Assembly (NCBI GenBank): GCA_003162425.1
Contig: PMOK01000165.1
Span: 37,760-76,353 of the forward strand
Reading direction: 5' to 3'
DNA from: Bryobacterales bacterium
GTDB taxonomy: Bacteria > Acidobacteriota > Terriglobia > Bryobacterales > Bryobacteraceae
Length of the DNA: 38,594 nucleotides
Position numbers and translations under genes: made by a program
Notes under the pieces: model-generated
The model's database searches: none
Told to the model about the DNA's origin: nothing
What the model saw: the letters and a program-made list of their open reading frames with translations, nothing else
Shown here: piece by piece, positions 15,587 to 22,588 of the stretch
Layout: every line of letters starts with the position of its first letter
Numbering within the stretch: the stretch's first letter is position 1

Positions 15587-17407
15587 ATGCGCGAAATTGT
15601 AGGGACGGTACGGCAGGCCTTCGACCTGCTGAATGGACGGCTGCGCCGGCGATGGTTGCTGCATGTGCCGTGGGCCCTGTTTTCGGCGGCACTCGAGATG
15701 CTAGCCACGGCCGGCATGCTGATCCTGATCCGGCTGATCAGCGACCCGGCCGGCGCGGGGCGCGTTGCTTCGTTAAGGGCGCTCCGTCAATGGATTGCTT
15801 TCGAACCGGGCCCGGGCTTCAACGCGGCGTTCGCGGCACTGGTGGCTCTGTCTTACCTGGTGAAGAACAGTTTGCGGGTGGCTGAGACTTACGCACAGCA
15901 ACGTTGCGCTTCGGCGACGGCGGTGTGGGTCTCATCCGGCCTGTTGGAGCGATACCTGCTGGCGCCGTACAGCCTGCATCTGCGGCGCAATTCCTCTGAG
16001 ATGTTGAATAATGTGAGTTCCGCCGCGGACCAAGTGAGTTGGGTGGTGCTGCAGTCCACCACCGCCTTGATTTCGGAGGCGTTCATCGCACTCGGAATTC
16101 TGGCCGTGTTGGTGGCCCAACTCCCGCCACTCGCGCGCGGTGCGGCAGCCGTCACGGCCGGCGTAACCATTCTCTTGCTGTGGATCACCCAGCAGCGCCA
16201 CATACGCTGGGGCCGGCTGCTGCACAACGCAAACTTTCAAAAACTCCAGAGCCTTCGCCAGAGTCTGGCGGCCGTCAAGGAGGCCAAGATTCTGGGGCGG
16301 GAACGATATTTTGGCCGTAGGTTCGCGCGAATTCGCGCCGCTCTTGGCGATCTGGAAGCCGTGCAACTGACCACTGAGATCCTTCCGCGTATGGTGGTGG
16401 AAACCACGTTCGTAATCGCCCTCGCGGCTCTGATTGTTGTCTCGTGGCTGCGGCCGAATGCGGCTGGAAATCTGACACTCACGCTCGGTATCTTCGCTTA
16501 TGGCGGTCTCCGGCTGTTACCTTCGCTGCACCTGCTGGTTTATCGATTTAATCGAATCGGCTCCGGGGAAGCTGCCGTCCAAGCGGTTTCGCGGGACTGG
16601 TATGAGCTAGGGCCTTACGTTGCCGTTGGCAGCGAGGCGGATACGGCCATGACTCTGACGGAATCGGTGGTGTTTGATGGAGTGTCTTTTTCCTACGAGA
16701 CCTCGCACGGCGGATCGGGCGAACCCGCTTTGAGCCAGATTGATCTGACCATCCGCCGGGGCGAGTCCATCGGTATCGTCGGCCCCACGGGAGCCGGCAA
16801 GACTACTTTTGTCGATTTGATGCTGGGGGTTCTGGAGCCCACCGCCGGAACCATTCGCGTGGATGGACAAGACATTCGCTGGTCGCTCCGGGCTTGGCAG
16901 AGGCAGATCGGCTATGTCCCGCAGACCGTGTACCTGATCGACGACACCATTCGCCGCAACATCGCTCTGGGCCTGGAAGACGCGGAGATCGACGAAGGAC
17001 GCGTAGTGGAAGCGGCCCATGAGGCCCAGTTGGATGGATTTCTCAGTGGGTTAGCGGAAGGACTGGATACGGTGGCGGGAGAGCGCGGGGTGAGGCTTTC
17101 CGGAGGAGAGCGGCAGCGCATCGCCGTTGCGCGAGCGCTCTACCGGCACCCAGCGGTTTTGATTTTCGACGAAGCTACCGCCGCTCTGGACAACGTCACC
17201 GAACAGGCTCTCACCGCTACCATTCATGGTTTGCATGGCAGGCTAACAACGGTCTTCATCGCTCACCGGCTGAGTACGGTCGAAGCGTGCGACCGGCTGA
17301 TATTTCTTCGCGGCGGAAGAATCGCGGATGTGGGAACCTATGCCGAGCTAGAAAAGAATCCCGAGTTTCTGGCGCTGAGCGCGCGGGCGCCGGAAACGTC
17401 GTCCTAG
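15587..17407 (+). CDS. ABC exporter, PglK-like lipid-linked oligosaccharide flippase candidate
   Basis: The 606-residue protein is a fused half-transporter: an N-terminal domain with about six membrane spans (residues 20-330) and a C-terminal ATPase. The ATPase has Walker A GPTGAGKT at 399-406, signature LSGGE at 504-508 and Walker B LIFDE ending at E529, then the H-loop FIAHRLST. The layout matches PglK, the ATP-driven flippase of the Campylobacter N-glycosylation pathway, and MsbA-like exporters. The ATG at 15587 has an AGG upstream and avoids an unnatural leader. Its neighbours, the STT3 gene divergently and the ALG1-like gene convergently, support flipping a lipid-linked glycan. By sequence alone a lipid or drug exporter is possible. 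Confidence 0.87.
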   Translation: MREIVGTVRQAFDLLNGRLRRRWLLHVPWALFSAALEMLATAGMLILIRLISDPAGAGRVASLRALRQWIAFEPGPGFNAAFAALVALSYLVKNSLRVAETYAQQRCASATAVWVSSGLLERYLLAPYSLHLRRNSSEMLNNVSSAADQVSWVVLQSTTALISEAFIALGILAVLVAQLPPLARGAAAVTAGVTILLLWITQQRHIRWGRLLHNANFQKLQSLRQSLAAVKEAKILGRERYFGRRFARIRAALGDLEAVQLTTEILPRMVVETTFVIALAALIVVSWLRPNAAGNLTLTLGIFAYGGLRLLPSLHLLVYRFNRIGSGEAAVQAVSRDWYELGPYVAVGSEADTAMTLTESVVFDGVSFSYETSHGGSGEPALSQIDLTIRRGESIGIVGPTGAGKTTFVDLMLGVLEPTAGTIRVDGQDIRWSLRAWQRQIGYVPQTVYLIDDTIRRNIALGLEDAEIDEGRVVEAAHEAQLDGFLSGLAEGLDTVAGERGVRLSGGERQRIAVARALYRHPAVLIFDEATAALDNVTEQALTATIHGLHGRLTTVFIAHRLSTVEACDRLIFLRGGRIADVGTYAELEKNPEFLALSARAPETSS

Positions 17408-17535
17408 GTCTCTGACCGCTTGATCTGTCCCCTTGCTTACGCGCGGGGCTGCAATCCCAGCCCCCAGTAGCCCCGCGCATAAGCAAGGGGACGGGCCCGG
17501 TTTTCAGAACCAAATCAGCCGGTCAGAGACCTAGG
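17403..17535. repeat. 133-bp nested palindrome holding both convergent stop codons; probable bidirectional terminator
   Basis: Outer arms CCTAGGTCTCTGACCG (17403-17418) and CGGTCAGAGACCTAGG (17520-17535) are perfectly complementary. Inside them are a second pair of 24-base arms, 17427-17450 and 17469-17492, with two mismatches to the other copies of this repeat family. The TAG of the flippase gene (17405-17407) and the TAG of the ALG1-like gene (17531-17533 on the reverse strand) sit at mirror-image positions in the outer arms. RNA from either strand could form a long hairpin. Confidence 0.8.
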
Positions 17536-18805
17536 CTGTTTGCGCGGGTCGGGAATCAAGTTGGAACATGGGAGCGGCGTCGCGTTGCCAGGCTTGGAGC
17601 CACGTCTCTGGAAAGGAGGCTTCGATGTTCCGCTGCATGCGCTCTAGAAGCTGAAGATCGTCGGGAAATCCCTGCAGCAACTCGTCGATTCGCTGGGCGA
17701 ATTCCTGGCTATCTCGAAACGTAAGCGCGGTATAGCCGGGCTGGATCTGTTCCGCCAGGCAAGGACCGTAGTCCAGAACCGAAGCCGGCGTCCGGGCGCC
17801 AAAGAGATCCATTATCTTCATGGGAAGATCGACGCCGGAGGATGAGCGGTGCAAAGAGAACCCGATGTGAGCCGTGCGCAACAGCTCGCGATAATCGGCC
17901 GGATCGAAAAATGCGGTACGCAGGATTACCCGGCGCCATGAAAGCTGTGAAAGGCGCTGTTCAAATTCCACGCGCAAGGGCCCGCGGCCGGTGATCAGCA
18001 CCATCAACCGCAGTAGCGGCGACGGAGGCGCTTGAGAGTCCCAACGCTTCAGACCCTCCAGCAGAAGATGCATGTCTTCGTCGTCGCCCCAACCGGTGGG
18101 GCAGGCCGCCAAGGCCGTGTCAGACGGGAGCGTCAGACCGGCGCGCGAAAGGACATTCCGCGCGGCCGCGCTTCTTTCACGAGCCGGCAGAAGCGGTAAG
18201 AGTTCCCTAGGCTTGTCATAGAGCACGATGGGAGCAACCAGGCCGAAATCGTCGATCAGAATCCGGCGCATTGCCCGGGATACGCAGAAATGAGCGTCCG
18301 CTTTTCGTCCTAACCAGCGCTCCCAAGTCTTCGCCAGTCGAACCACGAAATGTGCCGGATCCAGGCGGGGCGACAGCATCGTGTATCCGAAATTATGCCA
18401 GTCGATGATGAACAGCGAGCCTCGCATGCGTGCCGCTATCCAAGCGGCCAACAAGGTGGGAATAGTGGGTGGATTCTGCACCAACACGGCATCGGGTCGC
18501 GGTGTTCCGGCCAGCAGCAGCCACAGCGATTCGAAGAGCAGGCAAGCCGACCGGAGCGCTGTCACAAGCAAGAACCAAAATCGTGGCGCGCCTTCGGGGG
18601 CTCGTCGAAGCGATCGAATGCGGCACAAGTGGATTTGCGAGTGGTTTAGTACGGCGCCATCCACGGGTGTCTCGTGGTATCCGGCGAGGGAAACCGCCGC
18701 TCCAACTTCGGCCAGCGCCAAGGCATGATTCAACATCCGCGGGCTTCGTCCCAGATCACCCAACACCAGGACCGTTGCGCGATAGCGGTGTTGTTGAGCG
18801 GACAT
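17531..18805 (-). CDS. ALG1-like glycosyltransferase (GT33-type, beta-mannosyltransferase candidate)
   Basis: The 424-residue protein, starting at ATG 18805 (MSAQQHRYR), follows eukaryotic ALG1 motif by motif as I remember it: VLVLGDLGRSPRM (12-24), QNPPTIPTL (110-118), IDWHNFGY (134-141), YDKP (196-199), TGWGDDED (237-244), ITGRGPLR (271-278) and RSSSGVDLPMKIMDLFG (320-336). ALG1 adds the first mannose to GlcNAc2-PP-dolichol on the cytoplasmic side. The bacterial carrier would be a polyprenyl pyrophosphate. It has a GT-B fold and no signal peptide. Start codons of this gene and the divergent MurG-like gene are only 15 bp apart. An upstream GTG/ATG would add a leader that breaks the match, so 18805 is preferred. 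A generic GT4 mannosyltransferase is the alternative, but the SSSGxDLPMK and IDWHNxGY motifs favour the ALG1 group. Confidence 0.88.
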   Translation of the reverse strand: MSAQQHRYRATVLVLGDLGRSPRMLNHALALAEVGAAVSLAGYHETPVDGAVLNHSQIHLCRIRSLRRAPEGAPRFWFLLVTALRSACLLFESLWLLLAGTPRPDAVLVQNPPTIPTLLAAWIAARMRGSLFIIDWHNFGYTMLSPRLDPAHFVVRLAKTWERWLGRKADAHFCVSRAMRRILIDDFGLVAPIVLYDKPRELLPLLPARERSAAARNVLSRAGLTLPSDTALAACPTGWGDDEDMHLLLEGLKRWDSQAPPSPLLRLMVLITGRGPLRVEFEQRLSQLSWRRVILRTAFFDPADYRELLRTAHIGFSLHRSSSGVDLPMKIMDLFGARTPASVLDYGPCLAEQIQPGYTALTFRDSQEFAQRIDELLQGFPDDLQLLERMQRNIEASFPETWLQAWQRDAAPMFQLDSRPAQTA

Positions 18806-18820
18806 GATGGGGAAAGCATT

Positions 18821-19996
18821 ATGATAGCCGGGGTGAATGTTCTCGACAAGCAGCCGCAACGGTCCACTATCCCGGAACTATCTGGCCGGCGCAGGGTTGC
18901 AGTCACCGGAGGCGGCACGGCGGGCCATGTGACTTCCGCGTTGGCCATCATGGCGGCTTACCAGGCCGGCTTCGAGGCGGAAGTGTATTTCATCGGATGT
19001 CAGGGTGGATTCGAAACCCAACTGATCCCGGCGGGCGGTTTTGAGCTGCACATAATTCCAGGGGCTCCTTACGCCCGCCAGAATGTTTTAGGAAAAGTGC
19101 ATTCGCTGGAAGCCTTGATTCGAGGAACCCTGGCTGCTCGACGGTTGCTCAAAGCGCGGCGGACCGATCTGGTTATCGGCTTGGGCGGGTATGCGTCTTT
19201 GGGCGCGGTATTGGGTGCGAAGACTCTGGGAATCCCCTTGGTGATCCATGAGGCAAATGTTTTTCCCGGTCTGGCAAATCGCATGATAGGTTCGCTCACG
19301 GACTGTGTGTTTCTTGGTTGGGAACAAGCCGGCGCCGCTTTTCGAAGCTCGAAGACTGTAGTCACGGGCAATCCGATCAGGCCAGCGATGGCCGCTCTGG
19401 CTAATCAGCCCGGGGAAAAGGGTGAACGCGGAGCGCTGCGGCGGATTCTGGTGACGGGCGGCTCCGCAGGGTCGCCATTTCTAAACAACAATGTCCCGAT
19501 ACTACTAGCACGTGTTCGGGATTTGGGCGTTCCCATCACGGTCCGTCACCAGACGGGCGAAGGTGAAACCGAGCGGGTGAGTCGGGAATATCAGCGGTTG
19601 GAAGTCGACGCTCGGATTGATGCATTCATCGTTGACATGGCGGAGGCATACTTGGAAGCAGATTTCGTGATCACGGCCGCCGGGGCGCTGACACTGGCGG
19701 AGTTGGCGATGTTTGGCTTGCCGGCCCTGCTGGTTCCACTGGCGGCGGCCGCCATGGGCCACCAAGTCGCGAATGCCAAAGTGTACGCAGAGCAGGCGGG
19801 AGGGGCTTGGGTTGCTGAACATGACTGGGACACGGAGCCGTTAGCAAGGCGCGTTGCCAAAACGCTCAGTGACTTTGATGTTCTGAACACCCAAGGGCAG
19901 CGGCTGCGGGAGATGGCTAGGCCGAACGCGGCCCGGATACTGGTGGAGGACTGCGAAGCCTTGCTGGCCGGAGCACACCGGATGGGCTCGAAGTAA
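18821..19996 (+). CDS. MurG paralogue, GT28-type UDP-GlcNAc transferase
   Basis: The 391-residue GT-B protein starts at ATG 18821 with GGGGAAAG upstream. After a 25-residue extension it shows GGGTAGHV at 30-37 (MurG has GGTGGH), HEANVFPGLANRMI, VVTGNPIRP, TGGSAGS, AAGALTLAELAMFGLPALLVPL and GHQVANAKVY, all MurG landmarks. MurG adds GlcNAc to lipid I. No other cell-wall gene is nearby, so this is unlikely to be the housekeeping copy. MurG is the bacterial relative of the Alg14/Alg13 complex that adds the second GlcNAc to the dolichol-linked sugar, and the ALG1-like gene is its divergent neighbour, so the same reaction is the best guess here. The glycine-to-alanine change in the first motif is unusual. 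Confidence 0.9.
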   Translation: MIAGVNVLDKQPQRSTIPELSGRRRVAVTGGGTAGHVTSALAIMAAYQAGFEAEVYFIGCQGGFETQLIPAGGFELHIIPGAPYARQNVLGKVHSLEALIRGTLAARRLLKARRTDLVIGLGGYASLGAVLGAKTLGIPLVIHEANVFPGLANRMIGSLTDCVFLGWEQAGAAFRSSKTVVTGNPIRPAMAALANQPGEKGERGALRRILVTGGSAGSPFLNNNVPILLARVRDLGVPITVRHQTGEGETERVSREYQRLEVDARIDAFIVDMAEAYLEADFVITAAGALTLAELAMFGLPALLVPLAAAAMGHQVANAKVYAEQAGGAWVAEHDWDTEPLARRVAKTLSDFDVLNTQGQRLREMARPNAARILVEDCEALLAGAHRMGSK

Positions 19997-20252
19997 AGGC
20001 GACATCGCTTTCTTCTCTAATTCCATTCTGCGGTTTCTGAAAGCAGTTTTATTATCAAAACATATTACTTTGTCCTTGATGCGATGGTCGTTTGGCCACT
20101 TAGTCGGTGGCGCGAATGCCTGAGTAAGTAGTACTGCCTAGTCCTTTAGTCCTGGTGCGTGGATAGCCGCGTTCTTGCTAATGTGGGACCCTAAGTTGTT
20201 AAACCAGGGGCCCTTTAGGGTTCCGGATATCCAAAAAAAGAGGAGAACCAAA

Positions 20253-20411
20253 ATGAAAAAGTTCAAACTGTCTTTCTGGCTCGCGCTCGCGACCGCCAGC
20301 ATGTTCGCAATCCAGCTAGCCGCCCCGGCGTCGCATTCCAGCCGCTTCGACGACCCCATGCCAACCTGTCCGCCGGAGTGCCCGACCAAGCCCAAGCCGC
20401 CGGCTCGCTGA
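20253..20411 (+). CDS. Small secreted Cys/Pro-rich peptide, 52 residues
   Basis: A strong ribosome site (AGGAG at 20241) precedes the ATG at 20253. The product starts with MKKFKLSFWLALATASMFA, a clear signal peptide ending near QLAAPA, and a short mature part of about 25 residues with CPPECPTKPKPP near the end. A hairpin follows the stop. The two cysteines could form a disulfide or bind metal. I do not recognise a family. It lies 256 bases after the MurG-like gene; no transcript link can be read from the sequence. Confidence 0.72.
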   Translation: MKKFKLSFWLALATASMFAIQLAAPASHSSRFDDPMPTCPPECPTKPKPPAR

Positions 20412-20420
20412 ATTCTGAAG

Positions 20421-20444
20421 GCAGGGCGGCTCTGGCTGCCCTGC
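20421..20444. terminator. Probable bidirectional terminator hairpin
   Basis: GCAGGGCGGC and GCTGCCCTGC pair with one mismatch around TCTG. It sits between the convergent small-peptide and membrane-protein genes. Confidence 0.55.
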
Positions 20445-20456
20445 TTCAAAATCCGG

Positions 20457-21155
20457 TTACTCGTGTATCAACTCTGGGCTAGGCCTGAACACGCTGATCC
20501 AGATCACGAGGCAAAGCGTCAATGCGGATAGCATGTAGTTATTCGCGAGAGTCTTTTTCGCCCAACCCATGTTTACGGCGAAGTAACAAACGGCATAAAT
20601 ACCAAAATATGCAGCGAGCATGCTCTCATGCCGCAAGAGATTGCTCTTTATGCTATTGCGGATTACCACCAGGAAGAGCAGCGCCGAGAATCCAAGAAAC
20701 AGGGCGAGAACCGTTGAGATATATCGCTTGGCAAGAAATTCGAACTGAAGAACTACTTGGAGTTGAATGGTGCCAAAGCGGCTAAGCTCCGCTTTCACCG
20801 GGACGGCCGCGAACACGATTGCTGTCAGCAGCAGGAAGAACAGCACAGGCCTTGCTGACCTGACAATGTGTGAATATTCCTTCCACATTCCGGAGTGGGC
20901 TTCGAGGGTCACGGCGATTTGGAGAAGAAGCAGAATCGGCTCCGACCACAGCCAGAAGTAGGTGTAGGAAATGGGCAGAACGCTGCCGAACCCGGCCGTG
21001 AAGTAAAAGGCGCCCAATGACCGGACGACGGCACAACCCAGATACAAAGTGAAGATCGGGTTCTTCTTCGCCAGACCAGTCCAGAGTAAGTGCGCACAAA
21101 ACAGTAACTGGATAGTCACCGAGCTGTACCAGAACAAGTTAGTGGGTTCTGACAT
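20457..21155 (-). CDS. Multispan membrane protein of unknown function
   Basis: Started at the ATG at 21155 (MSEPTNLFWY), this 232-residue protein has about seven hydrophobic segments, for example SVTIQLLFCAHLLWTGL, PVLFFLLLTAIVFAAVP and MLSALTLCLVIWISVF, with basic residues between them. The composition resembles uncharacterised acidobacterial inner-membrane proteins of seven spans. A GTG at 21191 would add 12 residues and is the alternative start; the ribosome site is weak for both. I recognise no catalytic motif. It converges with the small-peptide gene and lies upstream of nothing on its own strand within 300 bases. Confidence 0.75.
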   Translation of the reverse strand: MSEPTNLFWYSSVTIQLLFCAHLLWTGLAKKNPIFTLYLGCAVVRSLGAFYFTAGFGSVLPISYTYFWLWSEPILLLLQIAVTLEAHSGMWKEYSHIVRSARPVLFFLLLTAIVFAAVPVKAELSRFGTIQLQVVLQFEFLAKRYISTVLALFLGFSALLFLVVIRNSIKSNLLRHESMLAAYFGIYAVCYFAVNMGWAKKTLANNYMLSALTLCLVIWISVFRPSPELIHE

Positions 21156-21234
21156 CTCTATACACTTGTAGAAAGTGTACGGTGAAACCACTTAGGCGTC
21201 AACAAGAAAATGTGCGCCGGACAACACTACTGTC

Positions 21235-22407
21235 CTATTGATTCGTCGGAACCGGCTTCTTCTTGACCGGTGGTTTCTTCGCATTCGGATTACTGTAGTT
21301 AGTCTGAATGGTAGCGCCGATCATCTGCAGCATACCTTTAGCGGCTTCGGCAAACTGTCCTTCAGGCTGAAGTTGGAGATACTTTTCAAGGGCTGCCTGC
21401 ATTCCATCGGGAGCGATCACTTTGCCATCCTTGTCGGTGGTCAATTTCGCGGACAGGGCGGTAGCGTACTGGAACTCGGCGTCTGCGTAATCGGGATTGG
21501 CCTCAATGGCCTTCTTGAAGGCGGCCTCGGCCGCGGCAGTCTGGTTGGTGTTCACCAGAACCGCTCCCAGATTGTAGAAGTACTTGCCGGCGTTGGGCGG
21601 ATCGAGTTGCGCGGCCTTGGTCAGCTCAGCCTGCGCTTCATCGAACTTCTTGGCTTTGGCTAGCGCCAGCGCGTAGTTATTGTGGTAGGCCGGATCATCC
21701 GGTTTTAGCGCGATGGCTTTCCCGAAAGCTTCGATGGCCTTGCCGAGTGTGGCCGTTTGTTCGTCGCCCGTTTGGGTAGTCGCGAGGGATGCGTAGGCGT
21801 CGGCAAGATTAGCCCAAACCACGTGCTGATTGGGGTCGAGCGCCGCTCCCTTCTCGAAGGACTCGACGGCGACAGGATAGTTCTTGGCTGTTAACGCCTC
21901 TTTGCCGGCATTGAACGCATCGTTCAACGCTTTGTTCTTGGCCATCGCGGCGGAGTTTTCCTTGGCCTTCTTCTCCAAGGCTTCCTTTTGCTCCTTGCTG
22001 AGGCCGCGTTCCTGCTCCTTGCTTAAGTTGCCTGTTTCAACGGCCTTTTGGGTGGCTGTGTTCGCTTCCATGGTTTTCTTCAGGTCGAAGTTGCAGGGAG
22101 TGGGATCGCCTAACTGAGTCCTCAGGTGTTGGACGAAGTCGCGCTTCTCCTCGCCGATGAAGACGCTGACGGTATAGGTGCCCAACGGGAGCCCGTTGTA
22201 AATGTAGTGGCCTTTTTTGTCGGTCTTGGCGCCCTTGTAGGTGCCCTTCATGTCCTCGCGCTCGATCAGGATCTTTGCGCCGACGGCGGGACTCCCATCC
22301 GTGTTCTTCACCTCGCCTTCAATGGATGAGATCTGCGCCCAGGCGGCGCCCGTAAACAGCAGGAAACAAAACGCGCATGAGATGTAGCCTCGTGACTTGG
22401 CAAGCAT
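21235..22407 (-). CDS. Secreted carboxypeptidase-regulatory-like/TPR protein
   Basis: Translation from ATG 22407, with GGGGAGGA upstream, gives a signal peptide (MLAKSRGYISCAFCFLLFTG, cleaved after AWAQ), a carboxypeptidase-regulatory-like beta-sandwich (residues about 25-105: SSIEGEVKNTDGSPAVGAKI, GHYIYNGLPLGTYTV), a Lys/Glu-rich coiled stretch and TPR repeats (ALDPNQHVVWANLADAY, ALKPDDPAYHNNYALAL, ANPDYADAEFQYATAL). It ends with a Lys/Pro tail. It should be periplasmic or on the outer membrane. Function unknown; such proteins are common around secretion and outer-membrane genes in Acidobacteriota. An earlier in-frame start at 22473 would put a charged leader before the signal peptide. Confidence 0.85.
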   Translation of the reverse strand: MLAKSRGYISCAFCFLLFTGAAWAQISSIEGEVKNTDGSPAVGAKILIEREDMKGTYKGAKTDKKGHYIYNGLPLGTYTVSVFIGEEKRDFVQHLRTQLGDPTPCNFDLKKTMEANTATQKAVETGNLSKEQERGLSKEQKEALEKKAKENSAAMAKNKALNDAFNAGKEALTAKNYPVAVESFEKGAALDPNQHVVWANLADAYASLATTQTGDEQTATLGKAIEAFGKAIALKPDDPAYHNNYALALAKAKKFDEAQAELTKAAQLDPPNAGKYFYNLGAVLVNTNQTAAAEAAFKKAIEANPDYADAEFQYATALSAKLTTDKDGKVIAPDGMQAALEKYLQLQPEGQFAEAAKGMLQMIGATIQTNYSNPNAKKPPVKKKPVPTNQ

Positions 22408-22487
22408 CGCGATATCCTCCCCAACAGTCAATCTTTTCAACTTCAGCATACTACGATGTGTTGTGCGGCGCATTCTTGAAAACCCTC

Positions 22488-22507
22488 CGCAGGCGAAAGC
22501 GCCTGCG
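22488..22507. terminator. Hairpin between two reverse-strand genes
   Basis: CGCAGGCG and CGCCTGCG form a perfect 8-bp stem around AAAG. It lies upstream of the TPR gene and just before the palindrome at 22514-22579; no T-run follows on either strand, so a structural or regulatory role is also possible. Confidence 0.35.
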
Positions 22508-22513
22508 CCACTT

Positions 22514-22579
22514 GTCCGCTTGCTGACGCGCGGGGCTACAACCCCAGCCCCTGTTAGCCCCGCGCGTCAGCAAGGGGAC
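22514..22579. repeat. GTCCCC...GGGGAC dispersed palindrome, copy 2
   Basis: Arms at 22514-22537 and 22556-22579 (24 bases each, one mismatch; core TTGCTGACGCGCGGGGCT) with an 18-base loop. The right arm is identical to that of the copy at 32280-32303. It ends nine bases before the stop of the TIGR03437-type gene and may terminate it. Confidence 0.8.
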
Positions 22580-22588
22580 TGGCTGTCT

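Noticed and set aside
18821..19996. Housekeeping murG
   Set aside because: No mur, fts or ddl gene nearby, an altered GGTGGH motif and a divergent ALG1-like partner speak against the cell-wall copy, though only the whole genome can settle it.
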